From positions 1-11,393 of the forward strand of contig JANLIN010000087.1 of assembly GCA_024654345.1 (NCBI GenBank): DNA of 11,393 nt, in the 5' to 3' direction. The translations under genes and the position numbers were made by a program. This stretch comes from Candidatus Komeilibacteria bacterium. GTDB taxonomy: Bacteria; Patescibacteriota; Patescibacteriia; UBA1558. The first letter of the stretch is position 1, and each line of letters starts with the position of its first letter. Positions 1 through 7,150 of the stretch are shown here, piece after piece. Under the pieces are notes generated by a model. That model was not told the DNA's origin, ran no database searches, and worked only from the letters and a program-made list of their open reading frames with translations.

Positions 1-473
1 AAGTCCACACGCTGGGAGGCAAACATATCCCAAATCCTCAATTTGGGTAGTACCAGTGGCAGAATTTTCTTTATCAAACGCGGTTGTTTAAGCTCCTCAA
101 CGTAACTATGTGTATCACTCCATAAGTATCTGGTCGGGGTATGGCAATAGCAGATGTGCAGGGTGCCTGGTGAGGTTATCAACCCCTTGGCCAATGCCGA
201 AGTCGATGACAATACAATGTCATAATCCGAGAAATCAAATTGTTCCCAGGCAATCGGCATCAATGATAAAAAGTAGCGCAGATGGTTTTTCGCGCCCGGT
301 AAATGTTGGAGAAAGGATGTTCGAATATCCATCCGACCAAATTCTCCCGGCTCTCGCAGGGCGTATATTAAAGTATACAAAGGCGCCTCCGACCACAGTC
401 GGTGAAATTCCAGTGTCACATTCTCCGCGCCACCGAGCTGAAAAAGATGATCATGAGCTAAAGCTACTTTCAC
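1..473 (-). CDS. GT4 glycosyltransferase, WbaZ-like, N-terminal part (gene cut by window edge)
   Basis: Translating the minus strand from GTG at 473-471 gives 157 residues open to the window edge, beginning MKVALAHDHLFQLGGAEN. The MKVALxHD start followed by GGAE is the classic N-terminus of a GT-B fold, retaining GT4 glycosyltransferase, and the later CYCHTPTRYLW stretch (about residues 110-120) is typical of the WbaZ-like mannosyltransferase branch. The catalytic C-terminal half, with the E-x7-E motif, lies outside the window. GTG is chosen because it places the Rossmann beta-strand at residue 2, and the only nearby ATG (475-473) is followed at once by a stop. No Shine-Dalgarno is visible. 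It begins 17 nt after the stop of the sugar-phosphate transferase, so the two are probably co-transcribed and act in the same surface-glycan pathway: the transferase primes the lipid carrier and this enzyme adds a later sugar from a nucleotide-sugar donor at the cytoplasmic face. Donor and acceptor cannot be read from the sequence. Confidence 0.85.
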   Translation of the reverse strand, partial: MKVALAHDHLFQLGGAENVTLEFHRLWSEAPLYTLIYALREPGEFGRMDIRTSFLQHLPGAKNHLRYFLSLMPIAWEQFDFSDYDIVLSSTSALAKGLITSPGTLHICYCHTPTRYLWSDTHSYVEELKQPRLIKKILPLVLPKLRIWDMFASQRVD

Positions 474-490
474 ATTCGACTGATTAATTG

Positions 491-1879
491 TTAGGCGACG
501 TCGCGACGCAATATAACCACCGCTATCGTCTTGAGGACTATTTGAATATCCAACCAAAATGACCAATTCTCAATGTAATACGAGTCCAGTCGGACTTCTT
601 CAACAAAAGGAAGATTTGAACGTCCCGAGACTTGCGCCTGCCCAGAAATACCCGGCTTGATATTAAGCAGTTTTCGCTGTTGACGTTGGTACCTATCCAC
701 TTCTTCCGGTTCATGCGGTCGCGGTCCCACGACGCTCATGTCGCCCCGCAAGACATTAAAAAACTGCGGTAGCTCATCGATACTTAGACGGCGTAGCCAA
801 TGACCCACTCGCGTAATGCGCGGATCATTTTTCATTTTGAAAAGCGGACCATCCAGTCGTTCATTGTGGGTCAAGATGGATGATTTCTGCTCGTGAGCAT
901 TAGCAACCATGGATCGATATTTATAGAGCGTAAATTTCCGACCACCCATTCCGATGCGAGTCAATTTCACAAAAATCGGCCCCGCGCTATCCAGCTTAAT
1001 AATCAAACCGATCAGCGCCGATACCGGTATCAATATGATACAGACTGCTAATGAGAAAATTACATCAAAGATTCTCTTCAGTATCCGGCCCCAACCCTCC
1101 AATCGCGTATGACGAATCTCAATCACTGGTACACCCGTCAAAGTATTGATATCAAAATTGGTCAATTTGGTCTCCAGCATTGAAGCCACGAATTTGAAAC
1201 CGAGCTGGTTTTCTTGGCAGTAGTTGAAAAGCTCATCCTTTTGCGCAATCGGCAGACTGACATCTGCCTGTATTATCTCATCCACAATCACCTTGTTGCG
1301 CAATTTTCCTATATACTCAGCTTCCTTAGCAGTGAATTCTGGCAAATGCTCTATCACCCGAAAGCCATAGGTCGGATATTTCTTCAGCTGCGCTATCAAA
1401 CTGAATGTATTGTCGTCTTGACCGATGACAATAACACGCCGTACGCCATACCCCTGTCGATAAAAAAGCTTTTTTATGTAATGAGTAATTATTCTCTCCA
1501 ATGATATCAGGATAAATGCCACTACCCAGAAAGCCAATATTATAAACCGTGAGGAAAATAATTGAGAATTAAAAAAGAAAGCTACAATAATAGCCAAACT
1601 GGCTGTGGAAGTGGCTAAAAATATATATTTTAATTCCTCCCATAGTTTAAGACGCTTGAAAGAGTATAAACCCGCTAAAGCAAATATAATGATCCACCCG
1701 ACTAACAAAGGGTAAACAGCCTGCAAATACTGTTGCAGAGACATATTAAAAAATACCGGCCTCAGGTCGGTAACAAAAGTTTCAACGCGGAGAAAATAGC
1801 TCAACACCGCCGCCGCCAGTAGTACCAGGTAATCTAAAGGTACTAGCAAAGCGGTAAAAATTAATTCAAACTTCTTCAT
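491..1879 (-). CDS. Polyprenyl-phosphate sugar-1-phosphate transferase (WbaP/EPS-type)
   Basis: This 462-residue integral membrane enzyme should transfer a sugar-1-phosphate from a nucleotide sugar to undecaprenyl phosphate, the first step of capsule, O-antigen or exopolysaccharide synthesis. It has four N-terminal membrane segments (roughly residues 5-30, 55-73, 83-103, 110-130) and a soluble Rossmann-like middle domain starting VIVIGQDDN near 153. A fifth membrane segment (about 266-295) leads into the bacterial sugar transferase catalytic domain. Visible hallmarks of that domain are GPIF, KYRSM (about 320-324), KNDPRITRVG, the Asp-Glu pair in DELPQ (368-372), GDMSVVGPRP and KPGISGQAQVSGR. 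The reading frame continues upstream to a TTG at 1900-1898, but ATG at 1879-1877 is preferred: TTG lies in the T-run just after the RNase P RNA, and the hydrophobic segment begins naturally after MKKFELIF. There is no Shine-Dalgarno. It starts 26 nt after rnpB and is followed by a GT4 gene. The sugar specificity is unknown. Confidence 0.93.
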   Translation of the reverse strand: MKKFELIFTALLVPLDYLVLLAAAVLSYFLRVETFVTDLRPVFFNMSLQQYLQAVYPLLVGWIIIFALAGLYSFKRLKLWEELKYIFLATSTASLAIIVAFFFNSQLFSSRFIILAFWVVAFILISLERIITHYIKKLFYRQGYGVRRVIVIGQDDNTFSLIAQLKKYPTYGFRVIEHLPEFTAKEAEYIGKLRNKVIVDEIIQADVSLPIAQKDELFNYCQENQLGFKFVASMLETKLTNFDINTLTGVPVIEIRHTRLEGWGRILKRIFDVIFSLAVCIILIPVSALIGLIIKLDSAGPIFVKLTRIGMGGRKFTLYKYRSMVANAHEQKSSILTHNERLDGPLFKMKNDPRITRVGHWLRRLSIDELPQFFNVLRGDMSVVGPRPHEPEEVDRYQRQQRKLLNIKPGISGQAQVSGRSNLPFVEEVRLDSYYIENWSFWLDIQIVLKTIAVVILRRDVA

Positions 1880-1898
1880 TAATAAGAAGCGATAAGTC

Positions 1899-1919
1899 AA
1901 AAAGAGCTCAAGAGAACTG
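1899..1919 (-). terminator. Weak hairpin plus T-run at 3' end of rnpB
   Basis: After conserved region V the minus strand reads AGTTCTCTTGAGCTC followed by five T (1903-1899). AGTTC and GAGCT can form a 5-bp stem with one G-U pair around a TCTT loop. However, the same bases form the 3' side of the P1 helix of the mature RNA, so the two structures compete. The stem is weak for an intrinsic terminator, and partial read-through into the membrane transferase gene is likely. Seen: the bases. Inferred: the function. Confidence 0.35.
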
Positions 1920-2348
1920 ATAAGCCGAATTCTGTATTCAAATCAGACTTGATAAACAAGCTAGACCTGAATGACAATCATCTATCTTAGACGACCACTG
2001 CTGGCACGCCTTCATTTGCGCTCAACCCGCCTCGCCGTAACGAGGCCTACTTGAACTTGCACCGGATAGAGTTTACCTAGCTAATCGTGTCGCCACGACT
2101 ACTGGTGGTCTCTTACTATCAACTCGAAAGCTGATAAATTCCCGTCAGGGAATTCCCACCGTTTCACCCATCACTCCGCCAGAGGCGGGGCTGGAATATT
2201 CTCTGTTGCACTTGTCCTGCCCAAACTCAGTAAACTGAGCTCGAGCGGTCGGCATTACCGACTATCCGCCTTTTTCAAAAGACAAACCTGGTGTTCGGAC
2301 TTTCCTCTCTCTACCGCAGTAGAAAGCGATTGTCTGGCTCTCTTGAGC
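1906..2348 (-). ncRNA. rnpB: RNase P RNA, bacterial type A
   Basis: This is the catalytic RNA that removes 5' leaders from tRNA precursors. Near its 5' end the minus strand reads GAGGAAAGTCCGAAC (2293-2307), conserved region I with the P4 5' strand. Near its 3' end it reads ACAGAATTCGGCTTAT (1920-1935), conserved region V. Between them are GTAAGAGACCACCAGT, TCCGGTGCAAG, and AGATAGATGATTGTC, matching the conserved order of the bacterial RNA. The ends are set by the P1 helix: GCTCAAGAGAG from 2348 pairs with TTCTCTTGAGC ending at 1906, with one G-U pair. The length of about 443 nt is at the upper end for type A RNAs. A consensus promoter places the start at about 2348. The L15 loop appears to lack the GGU motif that contacts tRNA CCA ends (see findings). 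The 3' boundary is uncertain by a few bases. Confidence 0.97.
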
Positions 2349-2354
2349 GACTTT

Positions 2355-2384
2355 AATATACTATATTTCTGCATATAATGTCAA
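2355..2384 (-). promoter_or_regulatory. Sigma70-type promoter of rnpB
   Basis: On the minus strand a perfect -35 box TTGACA (2384-2379) is followed by an 18-nt spacer and a -10 box TATATT (2360-2355). Transcription would start about 7 nt later, near 2348, which is the first base of the RNase P RNA P1 helix. The agreement between the promoter and the independently placed RNA end supports both. It may also serve the two downstream glycan genes by read-through. Confidence 0.88.
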
Positions 2385-2409
2385 GGTTTAGGGGGAATGA
2401 AATGAGGAG

Positions 2410-2458
2410 GTGTAGAAGTGTGAGGAGAAGTGAGATTTTTACTCTTCCTCACTTCCAC
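2410..2458 (-). terminator. Long imperfect hairpin spanning the stop codon of the GT4 gene
   Basis: The last codons of the glycosyltransferase and the bases after its TAA stop form an imperfect inverted repeat. The 5' arm GTGGAAGTGAGGAAGAG (2458-2442) pairs with CTTCTCCTCACACTTCTACAC (2430-2410) with a two-base bulge and a few mismatches, and the loop holds the stop codon. There is no T-run after the stem, so it is not a textbook intrinsic terminator. It could be a transcript 3'-end or processing structure between this unit and the rnpB promoter. Confidence 0.35.
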
Positions 2459-3575
2459 GCTGCCTTTCCTTCTTCAGCGCCTGTTCAAAAACCGCCAGCG
2501 TCTTCTTCACCGCCGCCTCCCAGGTAAAGCGTCGGGCATTCTCTATACCACGATGAATCAAGCTTTCATCTGGCTGAGCAGATACTGTGTCCATATTAGC
2601 CGCTATCTCTTCATAGTCATTGGCTTGAAAAAATAAGGCCTGGCCACCGGTCACTTCCGGTAATGAGCCACTTACCGAACATAGAACCGGACAACCCACG
2701 GCTTGCGCCTCCACTACCGTTAAACCAAAACCTTCGTAATAAGACGGGTGAATCAAGGCTGTTGCCGCCGCCATAAAAAGTGGTAACTCGGATTGTGGAA
2801 TATACCCCTCTTCAATTATCTCTTGCTTATAAGAGCTATCATCAATTGTTCTTCGAATCGTCTCATAACCAAAGCCGGGCGATCCTAACAATCGCAACTG
2901 TCCCTCTCCGCCTTTATTTTTATACTCATTGAACGCCAAAATGAGATTAGTGATATTTTTTTTGTCCTCCAACCGACCGATACTCACAAAATAAGGCTGT
3001 TCAATATTTCGACGTTTCTTAAAAGCTTCAATATCCGCGGTGGAGTAAGGACGGAATAAGTAATTATTAATCCCTAAATGAATAACCTCAATTTTGGACG
3101 CCGGAATTTGATAGCGCGTGACAATATCATTTTTGCTATGATCACTGACGGTTATGATCTTATCCGCCCGCGTCCGCAGCTGTCGGACGCCCTGCCGCAA
3201 AGACCTTAATTGCGCATCACTATAAAGCTCGGGATAGTATTCATAGGCCAAGTCATGCCAGGTTATGATATTGGACTGACCGCCTACAAAAGGAAAATTA
3301 TGAGCCGGTTGCCAGAATATTTCCGGTTTGGCTTGAGCAAGGGCCAACCCGAGTCGAGCGTAGTTCCAGCCCCGCCCAAACGGCCAGCGCAATCGATAGG
3401 CACAGAAATTTGGTGGTAGTTCAGCTAGCTGACCCTCTAACGGGCGGTCAGTATACAAAAAATAGCGGTTACTTGAATCCGCCTTCTTCAATCCCTGAAT
3501 AATGTTATAAGCATACCATTCAGTGCCTGTCTTATGAGGTCGATTGGCACGACTGGCATCGATAGCGATTATCAT
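2439..3575 (-). CDS. GT4-family glycosyltransferase
   Basis: This 378-residue, soluble, full-length GT-B fold enzyme transfers a sugar from a nucleotide-sugar donor with retention of configuration. The N-terminal acceptor domain starts MIIAIDASRANRPHKTGTEWY, a typical GT4 opening with the small loop that touches the donor phosphate. The linker VSIGRLEDKKN (about 197-207) supplies the Arg and Lys that bind the donor diphosphate. The C-terminal donor domain carries GYIPQSELPLFMAAATALIHPS and then the E-x7-E motif as E281 and E289 in YEGFGLTVVEA. The overall layout resembles mannosyl- and rhamnosyltransferases of the MtfB/WbaZ group, but the donor cannot be fixed from sequence. It begins 28 nt after the second mreB paralogue and is probably the last gene of the greA-led unit. 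No Shine-Dalgarno precedes its ATG. Its C-terminal tail (KKERQRGSEEE) is strongly charged and overlaps a hairpin. A role in surface polysaccharide or glycolipid synthesis is inferred from the neighbouring priming transferase. Confidence 0.92.
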   Translation of the reverse strand: MIIAIDASRANRPHKTGTEWYAYNIIQGLKKADSSNRYFLYTDRPLEGQLAELPPNFCAYRLRWPFGRGWNYARLGLALAQAKPEIFWQPAHNFPFVGGQSNIITWHDLAYEYYPELYSDAQLRSLRQGVRQLRTRADKIITVSDHSKNDIVTRYQIPASKIEVIHLGINNYLFRPYSTADIEAFKKRRNIEQPYFVSIGRLEDKKNITNLILAFNEYKNKGGEGQLRLLGSPGFGYETIRRTIDDSSYKQEIIEEGYIPQSELPLFMAAATALIHPSYYEGFGLTVVEAQAVGCPVLCSVSGSLPEVTGGQALFFQANDYEEIAANMDTVSAQPDESLIHRGIENARRFTWEAAVKKTLAVFEQALKKERQRGSEEE

Positions 3576-3603
3576 ATTGGCTTAAATTAATCGCCCGCCT
3601 ACC

Positions 3604-4617
3604 TTATTTTGTAGACAGTATACTGCGTTTATATGATTCTAGATTGTCCAATGCTATCCCCGTACCCTTAGCCACACACAATAGCGAGTCGTCCGCCACA
3701 TAGGCTGGCACACCGGTAGCTTGCGCCAGTAGCTTATCGATATTTCGCAATAAAGAACTTCCGCCTGAGAGGACCATTCCCTTGTCCATCACGTCCGCCG
3801 ACAACTCCGGTGGTGTATTGTACAGCACTGCTTTGACCGCGTTGATAATACCTTGCAAATCCCCCTGCAAAGCCTCCGTCACATCCTCCGAGTCCACTGA
3901 GATGACACGGGGTAAGCCGGTAATCATATCTCGTCCCTTGACTTCCATGTTCAATTTTTCATCATTGTCCAAATACATGGCTGATCCAATCTGGATTTTG
4001 ACTTGTTCCGACGTTCTTTCACCAATCGCCAGTCCGTATTTTTTTCGTACAAACTCCTGAATTGCCGCATCAAATTTATTACCACCGATCCGAACGGAAG
4101 TATTTGCCACTATACCACCCAGAGATATAACAGCGATTTCCGCCGTTCCCCCGCCGATATCCACAATCATATGACCGGAGGCCGACCCAATCGGTATATC
4201 AGCGCCAATCGCCGCCGCGATCGGTTCCTTGATAATATACGCCGCCTTCGCCCCCGCCGCCAGAGTGGCATCAATCACAGCGCGCCGTTCGGTAGACGTA
4301 ATACCGGCTGGCACGGCGATCATAACCTCGGGACGAAAAAGACGTACTCCACCCCTCGCCTTATTAATAAAGTACTTCAACATACTCTCCGTACTCTTAT
4401 AATCCGCAATCACGCCGTTACGCAATGGTCTTTGCGCAATGATAGTATCCGGCGTTCGACCCAGCATGTCTCTGGCCTCCTCGCCGACAGCCAATACTTT
4501 TCTATCAAGTGCGGAGATAGCGACCACCGACGGTTCATTAATTATAATGCCACGCTTGGGTACGTGAACCAGCGTAAAAGTTGTGCCCAAATCTATACCA
4601 ATTTTCTTGATGAACAT
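3604..4617 (-). CDS. MreB-like actin homologue, second copy (MreB2)
   Basis: This is a 337-residue bacterial actin of the MreB/Mbl family, expected to bind ATP and form membrane-associated filaments. The phosphate-1 motif is IGIDLGTTFT (6-15). The catalytic Glu is E131 in IIKEPIAAAIGA, and phosphate 2 is IVDIGGGTAE with D153 and T158 (the family usually has TTE, here TAE). The adenosine motif is MVLSGGSSLLRNID (281-294). It has no amphipathic N-terminal extension (MFIKKIGIDLG), but residues 88-98 (RGGVRLFRPEV) closely match the Thermotoga MreB loop whose Leu-Phe pair inserts in the membrane. Its start lies 3 nt beyond the greA stop, so translation is probably coupled. AAGGA directly abuts the ATG, too close for a normal ribosome site. 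It differs clearly from the mreB at 8460-9497, so it is a diverged paralogue and not a recent duplicate. A role parallel to Bacillus Mbl or MreBH is possible but not shown. Confidence 0.93.
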   Translation of the reverse strand: MFIKKIGIDLGTTFTLVHVPKRGIIINEPSVVAISALDRKVLAVGEEARDMLGRTPDTIIAQRPLRNGVIADYKSTESMLKYFINKARGGVRLFRPEVMIAVPAGITSTERRAVIDATLAAGAKAAYIIKEPIAAAIGADIPIGSASGHMIVDIGGGTAEIAVISLGGIVANTSVRIGGNKFDAAIQEFVRKKYGLAIGERTSEQVKIQIGSAMYLDNDEKLNMEVKGRDMITGLPRVISVDSEDVTEALQGDLQGIINAVKAVLYNTPPELSADVMDKGMVLSGGSSLLRNIDKLLAQATGVPAYVADDSLLCVAKGTGIALDNLESYKRSILSTK

Positions 4618-4620
4618 TCC

Positions 4621-5073
4621 TTATTTTATTGATAGAACCTTATAGCTTAGTATCCCCGCCGGCGTCTCCACTTGAACTTCATCACCCACGCTCTTACCAA
4701 TGAAAGCCGTACCCAACGGTGATTCGCAAGAAATCAAACCGGCCGCCGGATCTGCTTCCGTAGCACCGGCGATAGTATAAGTAACCTCACTATCATCCAG
4801 TTTTAATTTGACCGTCGATCCGATGGAGATTGAAGAGTTATCATTTTTATTGACAATTTTCGCCTCCTTCAGCATCTGCTCAATTTCCATCAAACGACCC
4901 TCGTTATAACCCTGATCGTCTCGCGCCTGGTGGTATTCGGCATTCTCTGAAAGGTCCCCCAACTCCTTTGCCTCCGCTATTCTGTCAGCAATAGCTCTCC
5001 GCAATTCTTTGCGTTCAAGTAGTTCCTTTTTTAATTTTTCAACCCCCTCGGGAGATAAAAGTAATTCCGCCAT
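4621..5073 (-). CDS. greA: Transcription elongation factor GreA
   Basis: GreA enters the RNA polymerase secondary channel and stimulates cleavage of backtracked transcripts. This 150-residue protein has the usual two parts. An N-terminal antiparallel coiled coil (about 1-75) carries LGDLSENAEYHQARDDQ, whose D40 and E43 correspond to the acidic tip residues that coordinate the catalytic Mg ion. A C-terminal FKBP-like domain (about 80-150) contains SPLGTAFIGKSVGDEVQVETPAGILSYKVLSI. Length is slightly below the common 158. It has its own consensus promoter about 50 nt upstream of the start codon and a small palindrome in the leader. No Shine-Dalgarno is visible before ATG 5073. It is followed after 3 nt by the second MreB gene, so it leads an operon. 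A general transcription factor heading a unit that contains a cytoskeletal gene is an unusual pairing. The GreA identification itself is secure. Confidence 0.97.
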   Translation of the reverse strand: MAELLLSPEGVEKLKKELLERKELRRAIADRIAEAKELGDLSENAEYHQARDDQGYNEGRLMEIEQMLKEAKIVNKNDNSSISIGSTVKLKLDDSEVTYTIAGATEADPAAGLISCESPLGTAFIGKSVGDEVQVETPAGILSYKVLSIK

Positions 5074-5086
5074 ATAATTAATTAAA

Positions 5087-5099
5087 GCTCAAAATGAGC
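5087..5099 (-). repeat. 13-nt palindrome in greA leader
   Basis: The minus strand carries GCTCATTTTGAGC, a 5-bp perfect stem with a 3-nt loop, followed by an A/T tract that runs to the greA start codon 13 nt downstream. It lies inside the predicted 5' untranslated region. It could be an attenuator, an RNA stability element or a chance palindrome. The stem is too short for a confident terminator call. Confidence 0.4.
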
Positions 5100-5124
5100 C
5101 GCTTGCTTAAATAATATGATATAT

Positions 5125-5153
5125 ACTATATATACGCAACTAGTAAGTGTCAA
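5125..5153 (-). promoter_or_regulatory. Sigma70-type promoter of greA-mreB2-glycosyltransferase unit
   Basis: On the minus strand a perfect TTGACA (5153-5148), a 17-nt spacer and TATAGT (5130-5125) form a near-consensus promoter. Transcription would start near 5118 and leave a leader of about 45 nt before greA. The -10 region is embedded in an AT-rich palindromic stretch (TATATAGTATATA). It sits in the largest gap between coding genes of the 5224-11393 operon and the greA unit (150 nt), so greA and the following genes can be transcribed independently of mreBCD. Confidence 0.85.
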
Positions 5154-5223
5154 TGGTCAGCTTACCCTCCTCGCGCGCTGGATAACGTCTACAAAGTTTA
5201 CTGAGGGTTATGCCTATTTGTAT

Positions 5224-7149
5224 TTATTGTCTGTCCTCACGACTGAAGTACCAATCTAGATAGCGCTTCATGATTGGCACCGCTACTTCAGTACTCTCAC
5301 CGGCATTTTCTACCAGCATAACCCAGGCAATTTCCGGATCATCATAGGGCGCAAATCCCACCAGCCAGGAATGGTGTTGTTTGTCATCACCGGCTTGTGC
5401 CGTCCCTGTCTTAGCGGCGGCCTGATATTCAGCACTATTGATAAGTCGAGCACTACCGCTTGTCACCGCTGCCCGCATACCTTCTCTGACAATTCGAAGC
5501 TTATCTTGGTCAATAAAATTACTTAGCAGTGGCTCTGGAGATAATACACGTTTTTCTTGTTGAACAATCATTTGGTTAACTAGCTTCGGTCGCCACAAAG
5601 TACCATTGTTGGCGATGGCACTAATATAGTTAACCAACTGCAGAGGCGTCACAAGAATGTCTCCTTGGCCAATGGCTAAATGCATCGTGTCTCCAGGATA
5701 CCAAACTTCTTCCTTTTTTTCCCACTTCCACTCTCGAGTAGGCACTAAGCCGGCCACCTCTCCCGGTAAATCAATACCGGTCGGCATACCTAAGCCAAAC
5801 TCTCGCAGATGCTTTACCAGACGATCTAAACCCAAACCGAGACGTCCGTCATATTCCTCAATCGCAATGCGATAAAAGAAGGTATTGACAGACTGTGCCA
5901 ACGCCTTGATGACATTCGTCGGCCCATGCCCACCTGCCTTCCAGTCAGGAAAGAACCAGATATCATAATAAAGTCCGCCGACACTATTAAAGGTGGTAAA
6001 TTCATCAATTATATCCTCCTGGAGAGCGGCGGCGGCCACTAGTGGTTTGATCGTCGAGCCGGAGGGATATTGCCCCGAAATAGTTCGGTTGAATAACGGC
6101 CTGTCCGAATTTTCAAACAGTTCGGTAAATGTTTGCGACGATAGTTGGTGGCTAAAAAGATTATTATCATAGCCCGGCATGGATACCATGGCCAGTACCT
6201 CGCCAGTTTTTGGATTCATAACAACCGCGGCGGCCCTTGTTAAATCCTTTGCTTGCATGATCTCTGTCATTGTTGCCGCCAATTTTTTCTGCTGCACAGC
6301 GTCTATCGATAAGATTAAGTCACCACCCGCCACCGACTCATTTTCCGCGATAATTTTAAGCTCCTTTCCTAAAGCGTCCACCTCTATTCTCTTCTCCCCA
6401 ATCTGTCCTCTCAAAACTGATTCGTATTGAAATTCCAAGCCACTTTTACCCAAATAGTCAACTAACTGATATGAGGAACCAGCCGCCGCATATTCCTCGG
6501 CAGTTATTTTACCAGTATAACCGAGGACATGACTAAACTCTGGGCCGCCTATATAGGCCCGCATTGATCTTTCCACGACCTGAATACCTGGCCACATTTT
6601 CGCTTGTAGTAACAATCTAATAGCCACTTCATAAGAAACATCGTTTGCCAAAGGTAGTGGTAAGTATGAATAGTTTTTATCATCTTTTAATTTGGCGAGT
6701 AAATCAGTAGTCGACATTTCCAAAGCCGGCGCCAACTCATCGACAATGACTTCCAATATATCATCCTCTGGTAAATCAGCTGGTATATATTGCACGTCAT
6801 AAGAGGGTTTATTTTGCACAAGCTTAATGCCGTGACGGTCATAAATAATACCTCTTACCGGCTCGGTCCGCACTACTCGGATTCTGTTTCCCTCCGCCAA
6901 GGCTCGATAATGACTACCGACAAATACCTGCAGGTAAAGAATCCTCAATCCTAACAGCACCAATAGTAAGGCCAATAAAAAATATAGCCACCGCAAAGTA
7001 TAGCCACTGATAAGAGAGCCGGCTTGATAGCCGGAGTTCATTGGTAGGTAGCCATCGCCTCCATTGTCATGATGAGTTCTCTCTAACCGCTGTTTTTTGA
7101 TTTCATCATTAAATTTTAGCGAGAATGGATTATTTGCCTGATTGCTCAT
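5224..7149 (-). CDS. mrdA: Penicillin-binding protein 2, class B transpeptidase
   Basis: This 641-residue, membrane-anchored peptidoglycan transpeptidase is the crosslinking enzyme of the elongasome. After a cytoplasmic N-terminal tail of about 50 residues there is one membrane segment (about 52-75). A PBP dimerisation (pedestal) domain follows, starting near 91 with the conserved RVVRTEPVRGIIYDRHG motif. The transpeptidase domain has all catalytic motifs intact: S365-T-I-K368 in PSGSTIKP, S420-V-N422 and K580-T-G-T. The active-site region and the GQGDILVTPLQL motif are typical of PBP2/MrdA. ATG 7149 is chosen because it lies 1 nt after the mreD stop. An in-frame GTG at 7179 would extend it by 10 residues into mreD, without a better ribosome site. 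The cytoplasmic tail is rather long and basic. Its usual glycosyltransferase partner RodA is not encoded next to it here. Confidence 0.96.
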   Translation of the reverse strand: MSNQANNPFSLKFNDEIKKQRLERTHHDNGGDGYLPMNSGYQAGSLISGYTLRWLYFLLALLLVLLGLRILYLQVFVGSHYRALAEGNRIRVVRTEPVRGIIYDRHGIKLVQNKPSYDVQYIPADLPEDDILEVIVDELAPALEMSTTDLLAKLKDDKNYSYLPLPLANDVSYEVAIRLLLQAKMWPGIQVVERSMRAYIGGPEFSHVLGYTGKITAEEYAAAGSSYQLVDYLGKSGLEFQYESVLRGQIGEKRIEVDALGKELKIIAENESVAGGDLILSIDAVQQKKLAATMTEIMQAKDLTRAAAVVMNPKTGEVLAMVSMPGYDNNLFSHQLSSQTFTELFENSDRPLFNRTISGQYPSGSTIKPLVAAAALQEDIIDEFTTFNSVGGLYYDIWFFPDWKAGGHGPTNVIKALAQSVNTFFYRIAIEEYDGRLGLGLDRLVKHLREFGLGMPTGIDLPGEVAGLVPTREWKWEKKEEVWYPGDTMHLAIGQGDILVTPLQLVNYISAIANNGTLWRPKLVNQMIVQQEKRVLSPEPLLSNFIDQDKLRIVREGMRAAVTSGSARLINSAEYQAAAKTGTAQAGDDKQHHSWLVGFAPYDDPEIAWVMLVENAGESTEVAVPIMKRYLDWYFSREDRQ

Positions 7150-7150
7150 T

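Noticed and set aside
110..487. Plus-strand open frame of 125 codons
   Set aside because: It is antisense to the GT4 N-terminus, whose minus-strand translation has clear family motifs. The plus-strand protein has none.
1877..1900. TTG start at 1900 for the sugar-phosphate transferase
   Set aside because: TTG sits inside the T-run at the end of rnpB, and the ATG at 1879 gives a normal N-terminus.
2430..2636. Plus-strand open frame with a hydrophobic start, possible small membrane protein
   Set aside because: It is entirely antisense to the 3' end of the GT4 gene; no promoter or ribosome site precedes it.
4003..4632. Plus-strand open frame of 209 codons
   Set aside because: It lies opposite the second mreB gene, is rich in Arg, His and Asn as expected of a shadow frame, and shows no domain.
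5164..5208. ACCCTC and GAGGGT inverted repeat after PBP2 as a terminator
   Set aside because: The 6-bp arms are separated by 33 nt and no T-run follows on the minus strand, so it is probably chance.
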